Shown piece after piece: positions 49,898 through 58,370 of a DNA stretch of 64,000 nucleotides. Each line of letters starts with the position of its first letter. The first letter of the stretch is position 1. The stretch lies in the NCBI RefSeq assembly GCF_014332695.1, contig NZ_MBUA01000027.1, forward strand, positions 62,001 to 126,000, in the 5' to 3' direction. The stretch comes from Flavihumibacter stibioxidans (GTDB lineage: Bacteria > Bacteroidota > Bacteroidia > Chitinophagales > Chitinophagaceae). The position numbers and the translations under genes were made by a program. The notes beneath the pieces were generated by a model, which saw nothing but the letters and a program-made list of their open reading frames with translations, was not told where the DNA came from and did no database searches.

Positions 49898-52225
49898 ATG
49901 GCAGAAGAAAGACCATTGGTGCCCGGTGCGGAAAATCCTGAGAGGTTTACCGGACTTGAGTTGGGACCGGTCAGGACTGTTGCGGCGGGATTGCCCGGCG
50001 TGGTGGCCGGATTTAAACAGGTATTGTCTGAAGTAGGGCTGGTCAGGGGGTTAAAGGCCCTGAATGAATTGAACCAGCATGGTGGGTTTGATTGCCCTGG
50101 TTGTGCCTGGCCTGACCCCGATGACGAACGGAGTGGCATAGCCGAATATTGTGAAAACGGTGCCAAGGCCATTGCAGAGGAAGCCACTGCAAAAAAACTG
50201 GATGCTGATTTTTTTGCCTGCCATTCAGTTTATGAACTGGCCTGCCTGACTGATTTTGAAATAGGCCGGAAAGGGCGTGTGGCTGCGCCCATGTATCTTC
50301 CGGCGGGAGCAGATCATTACCGGCAGATTAGCTGGGAAGATGCTTTCTCCATCATCGCAAGCAGGCTCAATGAATTGGCCTCACCGGATGAAGCGGTATT
50401 TTATACCTCCGGCAGAACCAGTAATGAAGCCGCTTTTTTATACCAGTTGTTTGTACGTGAATATGGTACCAATAACCTGCCCGATTGCAGCAACCTCTGC
50501 CACGAAAGCAGCGGTGTAGCCCTGGGAGAATCCCTGGGAATTGGGAAAGGTTCTGTTACCCTTGATGATTTTGAAGAGGCGGAAGTGATCATCATCCTTG
50601 GGCAGAATCCGGGAACCAACCATCCGCGAATGCTTACATCACTTCAGAAAGCAAAAAGGCGGGGAGCGGTTATTATTTCTGTCAATCCCTTGCCGGAAGC
50701 GGGCTTGATGGGGTTTGACAACCCTCAGCAATTGAAGGGTATTCTACACCTTGACAGTTCACTTACAGATATTTTTCTCCAGGTTAAACTGAATGGCGAT
50801 ATGCCCCTGCTGCAGGCTATTGGAAAATTGCTGCTGGAGGAAGAAAGCTTGGCGCCTGGTACAGTACTGGATATTCCTTTTATTGAGCAGCATACTTCAG
50901 GATTTGAAGCATGGAAAAAACATCTCGAAGGGCTTTCCCTCGATGAACTGGCTGCTTACGCTGGTATTGATCCCGCCCAGATAAAAGAAGTCGCATCTGT
51001 ATTAAAGCATAAATCCAGGATCATTGCCTGCTGGGCAATGGGGCTGACACAACATAAAAATGCAGTGGATACCATTAAGGAGATCGTGAACCTTTTACTG
51101 GTAAAGGGCAGTATAGGGAAAAAAGGAGCGGGGACCTGTCCGGTTCGCGGGCACAGCAATGTGCAGGGTGATCGGACGATGGGAATTTATGAACGACCAC
51201 CGGAGTCACTGCTGGCGGCAATCGAAAAACAATTCGGGTTTTCGCCACCCCGCCACCATGGGTATAATGTGGTGGAAAGCATAAAAGCAATGCATGCTGG
51301 TAAAGCCAAAGTGTTTTTCGCGCTGGGCGGAAATTTTTTGTCTGCAACACCCGATACCCGATACACTGCGGCTGCATTGCAGCAGTGCCGGCTAACCGTA
51401 CATGTGTCCACCAAATTAAACCGCAGCCACCTGGTGCATGGGCAGGAGGCATTGATCCTTCCCTGCCTGGGCCGAAGCGATAGGGATATTTTGAATGGGA
51501 ATGAACAGTTTGTAAGTTGCGAAAATTCCATGGGCGTGGTGCAGGCATCCGGCGGTGTGCTGAAGCCGGTTTCGGCAGATCTGCTCAGCGAACCGGTGAT
51601 TGTGTGCAGGCTGGCAAAAACTGTACTGGGAAATAACACGAAAGTGAACTGGGATAGATACATGGAACACTACGATTTCATTAGGGAGGATATTGAAAAG
51701 ACGATACCCGGTTTTGCGGACTACAACAAACGGGTAAGGTTACGCGGTGGATTTTATCTGCCCAACGCCAACCGGCAATTGAAATTTGATACTGCCAACC
51801 AGAAGGCCGGTTTTAATATTGCCAGGTTTGAGCCGGTATTGGTGAAAGACGGAGAGTTGATGATGATGACGATTCGCAGTCACGACCAGTTCAACACAAC
51901 CATTTACGGATTGGACGATCGTTACCGGGGTATCAGAAATGAACGCAGGGTGATCCTCATGAACCAGCGGGATATGTACGACCGTGGTCTGGAAAACGGC
52001 ACAGTGGTTGACCTGTACAATGATCACGACGGTATCGAAAGAGTGGCAAGGCATTTTATAGTAGTGCCTTATCCCATTCCAGCCGGTTGCACGGCAACTT
52101 ATTTTCCAGAGACCAATGTGTTGGTGCCCATTGGCAGTGTAGCGGAAAAAAGTCATACACCCACATCGAAGCTGGTACTGATCCGTGTGATGATCGCTAA
52201 TGACACGCGTCTGACGCGCGTCTGA
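49898..52225 (+). CDS. FdhF/YdeP-type molybdopterin oxidoreductase
   Basis: A 775-residue cytosolic molybdoenzyme of the formate-dehydrogenase-like YdeP group. The N-terminus has CPGCAWPDP, the short cysteine motif of this group in place of a full Fe-S motif. The active-site region reads NLCHESSGVALGESLGIG; the Cys-His pair occupies the place of the U/C-H pair in FdhF, so a Mo-ligand Cys is present. Later segments (ILGQNPGTNHPRM, ACWAMGLTQHKNAVDTI, GAGTCPVRGHSNVQGDRTMG) bind the bis-MGD cofactor. Reaction in vivo is unclear; YdeP is associated with acid resistance. The last codons (NDTRLTRV) are encoded by a palindrome and extend past the usual C-terminus. Start ATG at 49898, two bases after the previous stop. 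Confidence 0.92.
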   Translation: MAEERPLVPGAENPERFTGLELGPVRTVAAGLPGVVAGFKQVLSEVGLVRGLKALNELNQHGGFDCPGCAWPDPDDERSGIAEYCENGAKAIAEEATAKKLDADFFACHSVYELACLTDFEIGRKGRVAAPMYLPAGADHYRQISWEDAFSIIASRLNELASPDEAVFYTSGRTSNEAAFLYQLFVREYGTNNLPDCSNLCHESSGVALGESLGIGKGSVTLDDFEEAEVIIILGQNPGTNHPRMLTSLQKAKRRGAVIISVNPLPEAGLMGFDNPQQLKGILHLDSSLTDIFLQVKLNGDMPLLQAIGKLLLEEESLAPGTVLDIPFIEQHTSGFEAWKKHLEGLSLDELAAYAGIDPAQIKEVASVLKHKSRIIACWAMGLTQHKNAVDTIKEIVNLLLVKGSIGKKGAGTCPVRGHSNVQGDRTMGIYERPPESLLAAIEKQFGFSPPRHHGYNVVESIKAMHAGKAKVFFALGGNFLSATPDTRYTAAALQQCRLTVHVSTKLNRSHLVHGQEALILPCLGRSDRDILNGNEQFVSCENSMGVVQASGGVLKPVSADLLSEPVIVCRLAKTVLGNNTKVNWDRYMEHYDFIREDIEKTIPGFADYNKRVRLRGGFYLPNANRQLKFDTANQKAGFNIARFEPVLVKDGELMMMTIRSHDQFNTTIYGLDDRYRGIRNERRVILMNQRDMYDRGLENGTVVDLYNDHDGIERVARHFIVVPYPIPAGCTATYFPETNVLVPIGSVAEKSHTPTSKLVLIRVMIANDTRLTRV

Positions 52226-52254
52226 CGTACGTCAGACGCGCGTCAGACGCGTGT
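52203..52254. repeat. Perfect 52-bp palindrome built from an 11-bp unit
   Basis: The arm at 52203-52228 is followed without a spacer by its exact reverse complement at 52229-52254: 26 bp, no mismatch. The arm contains the unit CGCGTCTGACG twice in tandem (52206-52216 and 52217-52227). The left arm encodes the last residues and the stop of the molybdoenzyme gene, and the right arm ends five bases before the stop of the GH109 gene. A run of A, not T, follows on the plus strand, so it is not a standard intrinsic terminator. Confidence 0.95.
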
Positions 52255-52259
52255 AAAAA

Positions 52260-53687
52260 TTACAGCTGCTTGGAGCCCTGCTTTTTGCGTACTGTGGTGG
52301 TGCCACCACCGTCGAGGGTCAGGTTCACCGGTTTGTTGGTGATCCAGTTGCCACGGGTGAAATCTGGTATGTCAACGGTACGGCTGCGGTTGCCGACGGA
52401 TTTCTCCGACAGGGGTACAATAGAGCTCCAGAGAGCTGCATCGTACACATCCTGGTCAAGCGGTAACCCGTTTCGCAGGCAATCAATCAGGCGCCAGTCC
52501 ATAATGAAATCCATACCGCCGTGTCCGCCCACACCTTTGGCGATTTCACCGATATGCTTCACAATTGGTGGCGTATATTTCGCTTCCAGCGCTTTGAACT
52601 CTTCTTCTTTGATCCAACTGTGACCAAATGCGATCCTTTCGGGAGAAGGCCATTTCTGCGCAATGCCCTTGGTACCGCTTATCAGGTGGATCCGGGAGTA
52701 AGGACGCTTCGAGCTCACGTCGTGCTGGATCATGATCGTTTTTCCCTTGGTGGAACGGATCATGGTAGTGTTCATATTGCCACGGTATTTCTGGTCGGCA
52801 TAAGGCTTGAAGAAATCATCCGATGCTGCCAGTTCGCGCGCCCTTTGCTGCATGGTAAAGTCGTTGGTGGACATAGACACCAGGTGTTCCAACTGGTCGC
52901 CACGGTTGATATTCAGGCACTGGGCCACTGGGCCAAGACCATGGGTAGGGTAGAGGCTGCCGTTGTGTTTGATATTCTCCTTCAGGCGCCACATATCGGC
53001 ATACCCTTTCTTGCTGAAATTCAGGTCTACCAGGTCGTGGATATATGCTCCTTCTGCATGGAGCAGTTCGCCGAACAATCCGTTGCGCGCCATGTTAAGT
53101 GTCAGTAGTTCAAAGAAATCATAACAGCAGTTTTCCAGCATCATGCAATGCTTCCTGGTGCGCTCAGACGTTTCCACCAGCTGCCAGCACTCATCAATGG
53201 AAAGGGCGGCCGGCACTTCGGTAGCCGCGTGTTTGCCATTGTTCATCGCAAAAACAGCAATGGGGGTATGAAGATCCCAGGGAGTAGTGATGTAAATCAG
53301 GTCGAGGTCCTTGCTTTCGCACATGGCCTTCCATCCTTCCTCACCGGTATATTCCTTTGCTTTGGGTAATCCTGCTTTTTCAAGGATTTTCTGTGCAGAA
53401 CTCACCCTGTCAGGATATTTATCGCAGAGGGCTTTGATTTCCACTCCTTCAATGAAGCTCATCCTTTCAACGGCGCCGGGACCACGCATGCCCAGACCTA
53501 CAAAGCCAATTCTTACTTTGTCCAGTTTTGGTGCCGCATAACCGCTCATGTTAAAGGATGGGGAGTTTTCAGATGGACCGTTGGGTTCATCCTGCCCATT
53601 TTCGTTTGCCCATGCCGGAATGCCTGTTACCAGCGCTCCGGTACCGAGCGTAATGTTTCTCAGAAAGTTTCTGCGATTTGAACTCAT
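52260..53687 (-). CDS. GH109-type NAD-dependent alpha-N-acetylgalactosaminidase (Gfo/Idh/MocA fold)
   Basis: Removes terminal alpha-GalNAc from glycans by an NAD-dependent oxidation-elimination route. The 475-residue protein starts with a twin-arginine signal (SNRRNFLRN followed by a hydrophobic stretch and AWA), so it folds with bound cofactor and is exported by Tat. The Rossmann domain contains RIGFVGLGMRGPGAVERM, ALCDKYPDRV, ITTPWDLHTPIAVFAM and HAATEVPA. The segments MLENCCYDFFEL, EGAYIHDLVDLNF and YPTHGLGPVAQCLNINRGD are characteristic of family 109 rather than general MocA dehydrogenases. It lies 11 bases downstream of a NahK-like kinase gene. Confidence 0.87.
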   Translation of the reverse strand: MSSNRRNFLRNITLGTGALVTGIPAWANENGQDEPNGPSENSPSFNMSGYAAPKLDKVRIGFVGLGMRGPGAVERMSFIEGVEIKALCDKYPDRVSSAQKILEKAGLPKAKEYTGEEGWKAMCESKDLDLIYITTPWDLHTPIAVFAMNNGKHAATEVPAALSIDECWQLVETSERTRKHCMMLENCCYDFFELLTLNMARNGLFGELLHAEGAYIHDLVDLNFSKKGYADMWRLKENIKHNGSLYPTHGLGPVAQCLNINRGDQLEHLVSMSTNDFTMQQRARELAASDDFFKPYADQKYRGNMNTTMIRSTKGKTIMIQHDVSSKRPYSRIHLISGTKGIAQKWPSPERIAFGHSWIKEEEFKALEAKYTPPIVKHIGEIAKGVGGHGGMDFIMDWRLIDCLRNGLPLDQDVYDAALWSSIVPLSEKSVGNRSRTVDIPDFTRGNWITNKPVNLTLDGGGTTTVRKKQGSKQL

Positions 53688-53698
53688 GTTATTGCTTT

Positions 53699-54766
53699 TT
53701 ATATGACTTTACGAATGGTTTTATTCAGAATGGCTACAAGGTTTTCTTCCCTGTCCAGGATTTGCTTCAGTAATTCAATCTGGTTGACCGCCCTGTTGAA
53801 ATTATGTCCGGGATAGCGGGCGCCATAGTATACATCGTTGTTGAAATGGTCTGCCAGGAAACGGATGGCCTGCATGTAAACCATGAATTTCCCTGCATAT
53901 ACAAATGCCGATTTCTCTGCATCACTTAAAACGTCATACATTTCTGACAGGTAGCCTTTAACGATGGCTTCAAAAATATCTTCCCTGAGCCTGATGCGGC
54001 TTAGGTCATTTTCCTCTTCGCTCGCAGGTGAAAGATAGGTTCTTATCATATCCCCTACGTCGCTGATGAAATAGCCCGGCATTACGGTGTCGAGATCAAT
54101 AACGCAAAGTCCCCTGTTTTGCTCATCCAGGAGTACATTGCTGATCTTGGTGTCATGGTGCATCACCCGCAGTTTAAAATCGGGGTTCTTTCTTATAATA
54201 TCAAATTCCCGCACAATATCGGCATGATCCATGATGAAAGCCACCTGTGGTTCAGCCGCGAAAATCCGCGTCTGGTTGCCTTTTGAAAGCGATTCGCGGA
54301 ATTGTTCAAACCTCAGGCTGAGGTTATGGAAATCGGGAATGGTGACGTTCAGGAGCGAGAGGTCCAGTCCATCAAGCAAGGCGGTAAACCTGCCGAACTG
54401 CCGCGAGGCCTCATAGGCTTCAGAAGCGGTACTGACCACATCTATTGTATGTGAGCCCTTGACAAAAGGTGTGAGGCGATAGTATCCGTCCCCTTTGAAA
54501 TAGGCCAGGTCTTGCTTCGACCTGGTCTGTATGGGTTCAACAAAAAGGTAATCGGGGTGATTCTTGCGGAGGTAGTCGGCAATGATCCTTACATTGGCTG
54601 CGATCTTTGAAGGATCCCTGAATACCTCCTGGTTTATTTTCTGAAGTATATAATCGGAATGATTTCCTGTAACCCTCCAGGTGGAATTGATTAGTCCCGA
54701 TCCGAATGATTCACTTTTCAGGTCTTCGGTCTCTTCAATAAATGCAGATAAAATTGATGTTGCCAT
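53699..54766 (-). CDS. NahK-like N-acetylhexosamine kinase (aminoglycoside-phosphotransferase fold)
   Basis: Probably phosphorylates N-acetylgalactosamine or N-acetylglucosamine at C1 in the cytosol. The 355-residue protein has the APH fold. Near the N-terminus GSGLINSTWRVTGNHSDYILQKINQEVF resembles the nucleotide-binding hairpin of NahK, in pieces. The catalytic loop is MHHDTKISNVLLDE (His-Asp...Lys...Asn), followed by CVIDLDTVMPGYFISDVGDMIRT with the metal-binding Asp. These three match the NahK group, as does KFMVYMQAIRFLADHFNNDVYY. It precedes the GH109 gene by 11 bases; enzyme pairs that free and phosphorylate GalNAc make sense, but sequestration of other sugars is possible. Confidence 0.85.
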   Translation of the reverse strand: MATSILSAFIEETEDLKSESFGSGLINSTWRVTGNHSDYILQKINQEVFRDPSKIAANVRIIADYLRKNHPDYLFVEPIQTRSKQDLAYFKGDGYYRLTPFVKGSHTIDVVSTASEAYEASRQFGRFTALLDGLDLSLLNVTIPDFHNLSLRFEQFRESLSKGNQTRIFAAEPQVAFIMDHADIVREFDIIRKNPDFKLRVMHHDTKISNVLLDEQNRGLCVIDLDTVMPGYFISDVGDMIRTYLSPASEEENDLSRIRLREDIFEAIVKGYLSEMYDVLSDAEKSAFVYAGKFMVYMQAIRFLADHFNNDVYYGARYPGHNFNRAVNQIELLKQILDREENLVAILNKTIRKVI

Positions 54767-54843
54767 GCAGATGTTTCCGTTCAGCCGGAATCTGCAACTA
54801 ACTTAGGATTTTGTATTGAGCCCCGCTACATGCAACCGTTTGT

Positions 54844-55353
54844 TCAAATTTTTTTCCAATCCTTTTTCTGGAAGGAAAGATACCTGTCAAGCAACATCAG
54901 GCCAAGCACCACGTTGATGATCATAAAGGCATTGAGGTAATTGTTGTTCCAGAGGCCGCTGAAATCCACTTTGCTGAGGTCAAATCCGCCGCGGCTTCCC
55001 GTTCCCGATTTCCAGTTGATCTGTGCAAGGGCGTAAATGATCATACCCAATATGAGCGACACCATAAAGCCACCGATACCAAAAATGATCTTTTTATTGA
55101 TATAGGTTTTCGCGGCCGGAGCAATGTGCTGGGCGGCGATGGCTTCCATAACATTGCGGGTAAAACGCATGGAGGGCTCTTCCAGCTCGATGGTTTGCCC
55201 CAGGCTTTCATTGAACTGCAGCAGCTCTTTGTATTTACTGCGCCATTCGGCGTTGGTGGCGATCAGGTTCTCTATGAACCTGCGCTCCTCAGCGGTGGAT
55301 AACCCATCGATATATTCCCAGAGCCGGGGTTCGATATTGTGTTGCGCGTCCAT
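54844..55353 (-). CDS. Probable anti-sigma factor, two-helix membrane protein
   Basis: A 169-residue protein, directly downstream of an ECF sigma gene (22-base gap). The N-terminal cytosolic part, IEPRLWEYIDGLSTAEERRFIENLI, is an anti-sigma-type helical segment without the His-Cys zinc motif. Two transmembrane helices follow: IIFGIGGFMVSLILGMIIYAL (about 90-110) and LNAFMIINVVLGLMLLDRYL (about 138-157), leaving a short external loop with WKSGTGSRGGFDLSKVDFSGLWNNN. It should hold the sigma factor inactive at the membrane. The identification rests on position and topology more than on motif. Confidence 0.72.
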   Translation of the reverse strand: MDAQHNIEPRLWEYIDGLSTAEERRFIENLIATNAEWRSKYKELLQFNESLGQTIELEEPSMRFTRNVMEAIAAQHIAPAAKTYINKKIIFGIGGFMVSLILGMIIYALAQINWKSGTGSRGGFDLSKVDFSGLWNNNYLNAFMIINVVLGLMLLDRYLSFQKKDWKKI

Positions 55354-55375
55354 ATAATATTATTGTAATTTGTTG

Positions 55376-55960
55376 TTACATGGCCAGATCCCGGACCTCG
55401 GCCATGAAATGTTTTTCCATTTTTTCTTTCAGTCTTTGCCTTGCACGATGCAATCTCACTTTAACCGTATTCGTTTCCTGTCCCAGTATATGCGCGATTT
55501 CATCCAGGCTCTGTTCGCCCTTGTAAAACAGGGTAATCACCTGGGCGTCGTCGGCCGATAACATGGCGATGGCCTGGTTGACCATAGCGATCCTGGATTT
55601 CTGCTCCACCTGGTTGGCCCTCATCCCGCCATCAATGTTTTCTGCATGTGCCAGGACCTTTTCATTGTCCAGCGAATGTACTTCCAGCTTTTTCCTGCGC
55701 AGGAAAGTAATGCAACTGGTGGTGGTGATGGTGTACAGCCAGGTGCTGAATTTGCTCTCGCCCCTGAAATCACCCAGGCTCCGGTAAGCTTTGACAAACA
55801 CATCCTGTGCCACTTCTTCCGCATCCTCGCGGCTGGAAAGGTAGCGCAGAACTATGGTAAATACATAGTTCTGGTACTTTGACACCAGCTGCGAAAACGC
55901 CTGCTGGTCACCCTGGCGTACCTGGTGGATGATATCATTATCTGAAAGCCCCGTTTGCAT
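55376..55960 (-). CDS. ECF RNA polymerase sigma factor (RpoE-like)
   Basis: A 194-residue alternative sigma factor. Region 2 runs from about residue 20 to 95, with YQNYVFTIVLRYLSSREDAEEVAQDVFVKAYRSL, in pieces, and STWLYTITTTSCITFLRRKK. Region 4 at the C-terminus (LPxxxR-like AMLSADDAQVITLFYKGEQSLDEIA, then VKVRLHRARQRLKEKM) binds the -35 element. The size and absence of region 3 define the ECF type. Its anti-sigma partner follows. The target genes are not evident; the divergent small membrane protein could be one. The ATG at 55960 is the first in frame. Confidence 0.93.
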   Translation of the reverse strand: MQTGLSDNDIIHQVRQGDQQAFSQLVSKYQNYVFTIVLRYLSSREDAEEVAQDVFVKAYRSLGDFRGESKFSTWLYTITTTSCITFLRRKKLEVHSLDNEKVLAHAENIDGGMRANQVEQKSRIAMVNQAIAMLSADDAQVITLFYKGEQSLDEIAHILGQETNTVKVRLHRARQRLKEKMEKHFMAEVRDLAM

Positions 55961-56224
55961 GTCTGAGGATATGACGCAGTTTGGTAATGGCAGGTTACAG
56001 CCCCAAAATAACTATATATATAAGGTACTAATAATCCCATCTTGGGGTGTATTTATCATGATAATTTTTTTTGCCCCGGTCTGTAACCACATATTTGGGT
56101 AGGTAGTCATAGTTATCACAATCGGTTAGCCGGAAAAAAAATCACCGGCAGCTGTAACCTGGATCCGGAAGCAGTAGTCTGATTGAACAGAACAAACAAG
56201 TTTAAAATTTATAAAAATAAGATC

Positions 56225-56578
56225 ATGCACAGCGCAGAAGTATTAATCCCGATTCTGGTACCCCTTGGTTTATTTACCATGATTTTTGGCCTGGTTTACA
56301 TTAAAAGCCGTGAAAATATGGCCATGATTGAAAGGGGAATGAATCCCAAGGAGTTCGCCAACCGCCCGGCTCCCTATCGCAACCTTAAAAACGGCCTCCT
56401 TTTATTGGGCGCCGGTATAGGATTAGCCCTGGCCTATTTCATTACCGTTTATGTATTACACGATGAAGAAAATCCGGCCCTCTGGTTTGCCTTCATAGGA
56501 ATTGGTGGTGGCATTGGCCTCATCAGCTCCTATAAAATTGAAAAGAGGGAATTGCTGGATAAGCCGCAGGATCAATAA
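56225..56578 (+). CDS. DUF6249-type small membrane protein
   Basis: A 117-residue inner-membrane protein with three predicted helices: VLIPILVPLGLFTMIFGLVYI, NLLLLGAGIGLALAYFITVYVL-like GLLLLGAGIGLALAYFITVYV, and ALWFAFIGIGGGIGLISSY. Between the first two is a cytosolic loop KSRENMAMIERGMNPKEFANR; the SRENMAMIERGM segment is found in the DUF6249 group. The frame could start at 56183, but the ATG at 56225 (MHSAEVLIP) is the natural start. It is divergent from the ECF sigma gene, with 264 bases between them, and ends at a strong terminator. Function unknown; a link to the sigma factor is possible from position only. Confidence 0.72.
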   Translation: MHSAEVLIPILVPLGLFTMIFGLVYIKSRENMAMIERGMNPKEFANRPAPYRNLKNGLLLLGAGIGLALAYFITVYVLHDEENPALWFAFIGIGGGIGLISSYKIEKRELLDKPQDQ

Positions 56579-56606
56579 TCTATATAACCGCCTTATCCTC
56601 CATGAA

Positions 56607-56643
56607 GAAGGGCTGCCGGACATATCCGGCAGCCCTTCAAATT
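56607..56643. terminator. Intrinsic terminator between convergent genes
   Basis: GAAGGGCTGCCGGA (56607-56620) and TCCGGCAGCCCTTC (56625-56638) form a perfect 14-bp stem with a four-base loop. AAATTTTT follows on the plus strand. It ends the small membrane protein gene and may also stop transcription of the protease gene coming from the other side. Confidence 0.85.
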
Positions 56644-56663
56644 TTTAACCCCTGTCTTTTTGC

Positions 56664-58256
56664 CTATTTTGCCAGTTCCAGTGCTTTTTCCACCACCTCG
56701 TCTTTTACATTCATCACCTGGTAATAGCCATCATTGCGCCAGCGGTAGCGGGCCAGTAAACCTTTCAGCCTGTCCTGCAGGAAGGTCTTTTCATGGGGCG
56801 GCAATCCCTTCAGGTCAACACTGTCCCTGGCTGCCAGGTTTATAAAACCTGTCCAGTCAGTTTCCGACCAGTTGAAATTGTCCCTGAAAGCAGTGGCATC
56901 TTTATACCTGTTGATCTGGTCCGAATGACTGACATAATACAGGTAGGAGAAATTGCTGAGGGTATTATTGCGGTACAGTGCGCTGAAAGGAATCGCAAGG
57001 GTAGAAGTGTCGGCGGAAATAAAATAATCGGGCATGATGCCACCCCCGCCATAAACCGTTTTGCCGGCATTGGTTTTGTAGGCTTTGCCATTAACCACCT
57101 TGTTGCTGTCGGCATTCACCAGTTCGCCATGCTGGTAGCGGTCAAGGATGTCGTTGTCATAGGCATCCAGCCCTTTGTCATACGGTTTCTGGATGCTCCT
57201 GCCGGAGGGGGTATAATACCTCGCAACGGTCAGGCGCAGGGCGGAGCCATCACTCAGCTCGTATTGTTCCTGCACCAGTCCCTTTCCGAAACTGCGGTGA
57301 CCCACAATGGTGGCCCGGTCCCAGTCCTGCAGGGCGCCTGCCAGTACTTCACTGGCTGATGCAGACTGTTCATCCATCAGCAGTACCAGTTTACCTTTTT
57401 CGTAGAGGCCCTTCCGGCGTGCCCGGTATTCCTGGCGCGGAGTATTGTTGCCTTCCGTATATACAATCAGTTTATCGCCATCAAGGAATTCGTCTGCCAT
57501 ATCTATGGCTTCGCCCAAAATGCCACCGCCATTTCCGCGGAGGTCCAGAACAAGGGATTGCATTCCTGCAGCCTTCAGTTTTTCCAGGGCCGACATGAAT
57601 TCCTCATAGGTGGTTTCTGAAAACTTGCTGATCCTCATAAAACCAGTTCCCGGAACTGCCATATAGGCTGCTTCGAGTGAGGGCAGGGGGATGATACCCC
57701 GCTCAATAGTGACATTCATGGTCTTTGTTCCCCTCAGGATGGTGGTGGTTACCGTTGATCCGCCCGGACCCCTCAGAAGTTTTTTGATACCTTCTGCGCT
57801 GATCCTGCCTGTTACCACGCTGTCGCCTACTTTCAGGAATTTATCACCCACCAACAGTCCGGCTTTTTCACTGGGGCCGCCCGGAACCACATTCATCACG
57901 TTCACTGTATCCTTAAAAATCTGGAACTCAATGCCAATTCCCTGGAAATTTCCCTGAAGGTCCTCGTTCAGTTCGGTCAGGTGTTCTGCCGGAATGAAAT
58001 TGGAGTGGGGGTCCAGCTTGGCCAGCATATCCTGTATGGCATCATTTCCCAGGGTGTCGGTATCAACTTTGTCCACATACTTCAGCATCACCAGGTCCAG
58101 CACTTCCTGCAGGGGAGACCTTTTCGTATTAAACTGGAAAATACTTCTCGCTGTCTGGGTATTTTCGCGCAGCTTGTAGCCAAGCACCATTCCCACGATC
58201 ATGATGACCGCAAAAAGAAGGGGGAGCCAAACCTGTAATTTCTTTTTCTCGTTCAT
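56664..58256 (-). CDS. Carboxy-terminal processing protease (S41, CtpA-like)
   Basis: A 530-residue serine protease that trims C-termini of envelope proteins. One N-terminal helix (LPLLFAVIMIVGMVLGYKL) anchors or exports it. The PDZ domain (about 90-180) begins at FQGIGIEFQIFKDTVNVMNVVPGGPSEKAGL, in pieces. The protease core has VLDLRGNGGG, the catalytic Ser in DEQSASASEVLAGAL and Lys in SFGKGLVQ. The last 150 residues are an extension often present in Bacteroidota Ctp enzymes. It is placed at the end of a convergent pair, after the strong terminator. Substrates are not known. Confidence 0.92.
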   Translation of the reverse strand: MNEKKKLQVWLPLLFAVIMIVGMVLGYKLRENTQTARSIFQFNTKRSPLQEVLDLVMLKYVDKVDTDTLGNDAIQDMLAKLDPHSNFIPAEHLTELNEDLQGNFQGIGIEFQIFKDTVNVMNVVPGGPSEKAGLLVGDKFLKVGDSVVTGRISAEGIKKLLRGPGGSTVTTTILRGTKTMNVTIERGIIPLPSLEAAYMAVPGTGFMRISKFSETTYEEFMSALEKLKAAGMQSLVLDLRGNGGGILGEAIDMADEFLDGDKLIVYTEGNNTPRQEYRARRKGLYEKGKLVLLMDEQSASASEVLAGALQDWDRATIVGHRSFGKGLVQEQYELSDGSALRLTVARYYTPSGRSIQKPYDKGLDAYDNDILDRYQHGELVNADSNKVVNGKAYKTNAGKTVYGGGGIMPDYFISADTSTLAIPFSALYRNNTLSNFSYLYYVSHSDQINRYKDATAFRDNFNWSETDWTGFINLAARDSVDLKGLPPHEKTFLQDRLKGLLARYRWRNDGYYQVMNVKDEVVEKALELAK

Positions 58257-58370
58257 ATTTTTGATTCTGGTTGCAAATTACTGATTTGATGCCAGCCGGT
58301 GCTTACCGGATATAAATAACGGCAGTATGGTAACATAGTTTTATTTTCGTTTCAGTATTAACTGAATAAC

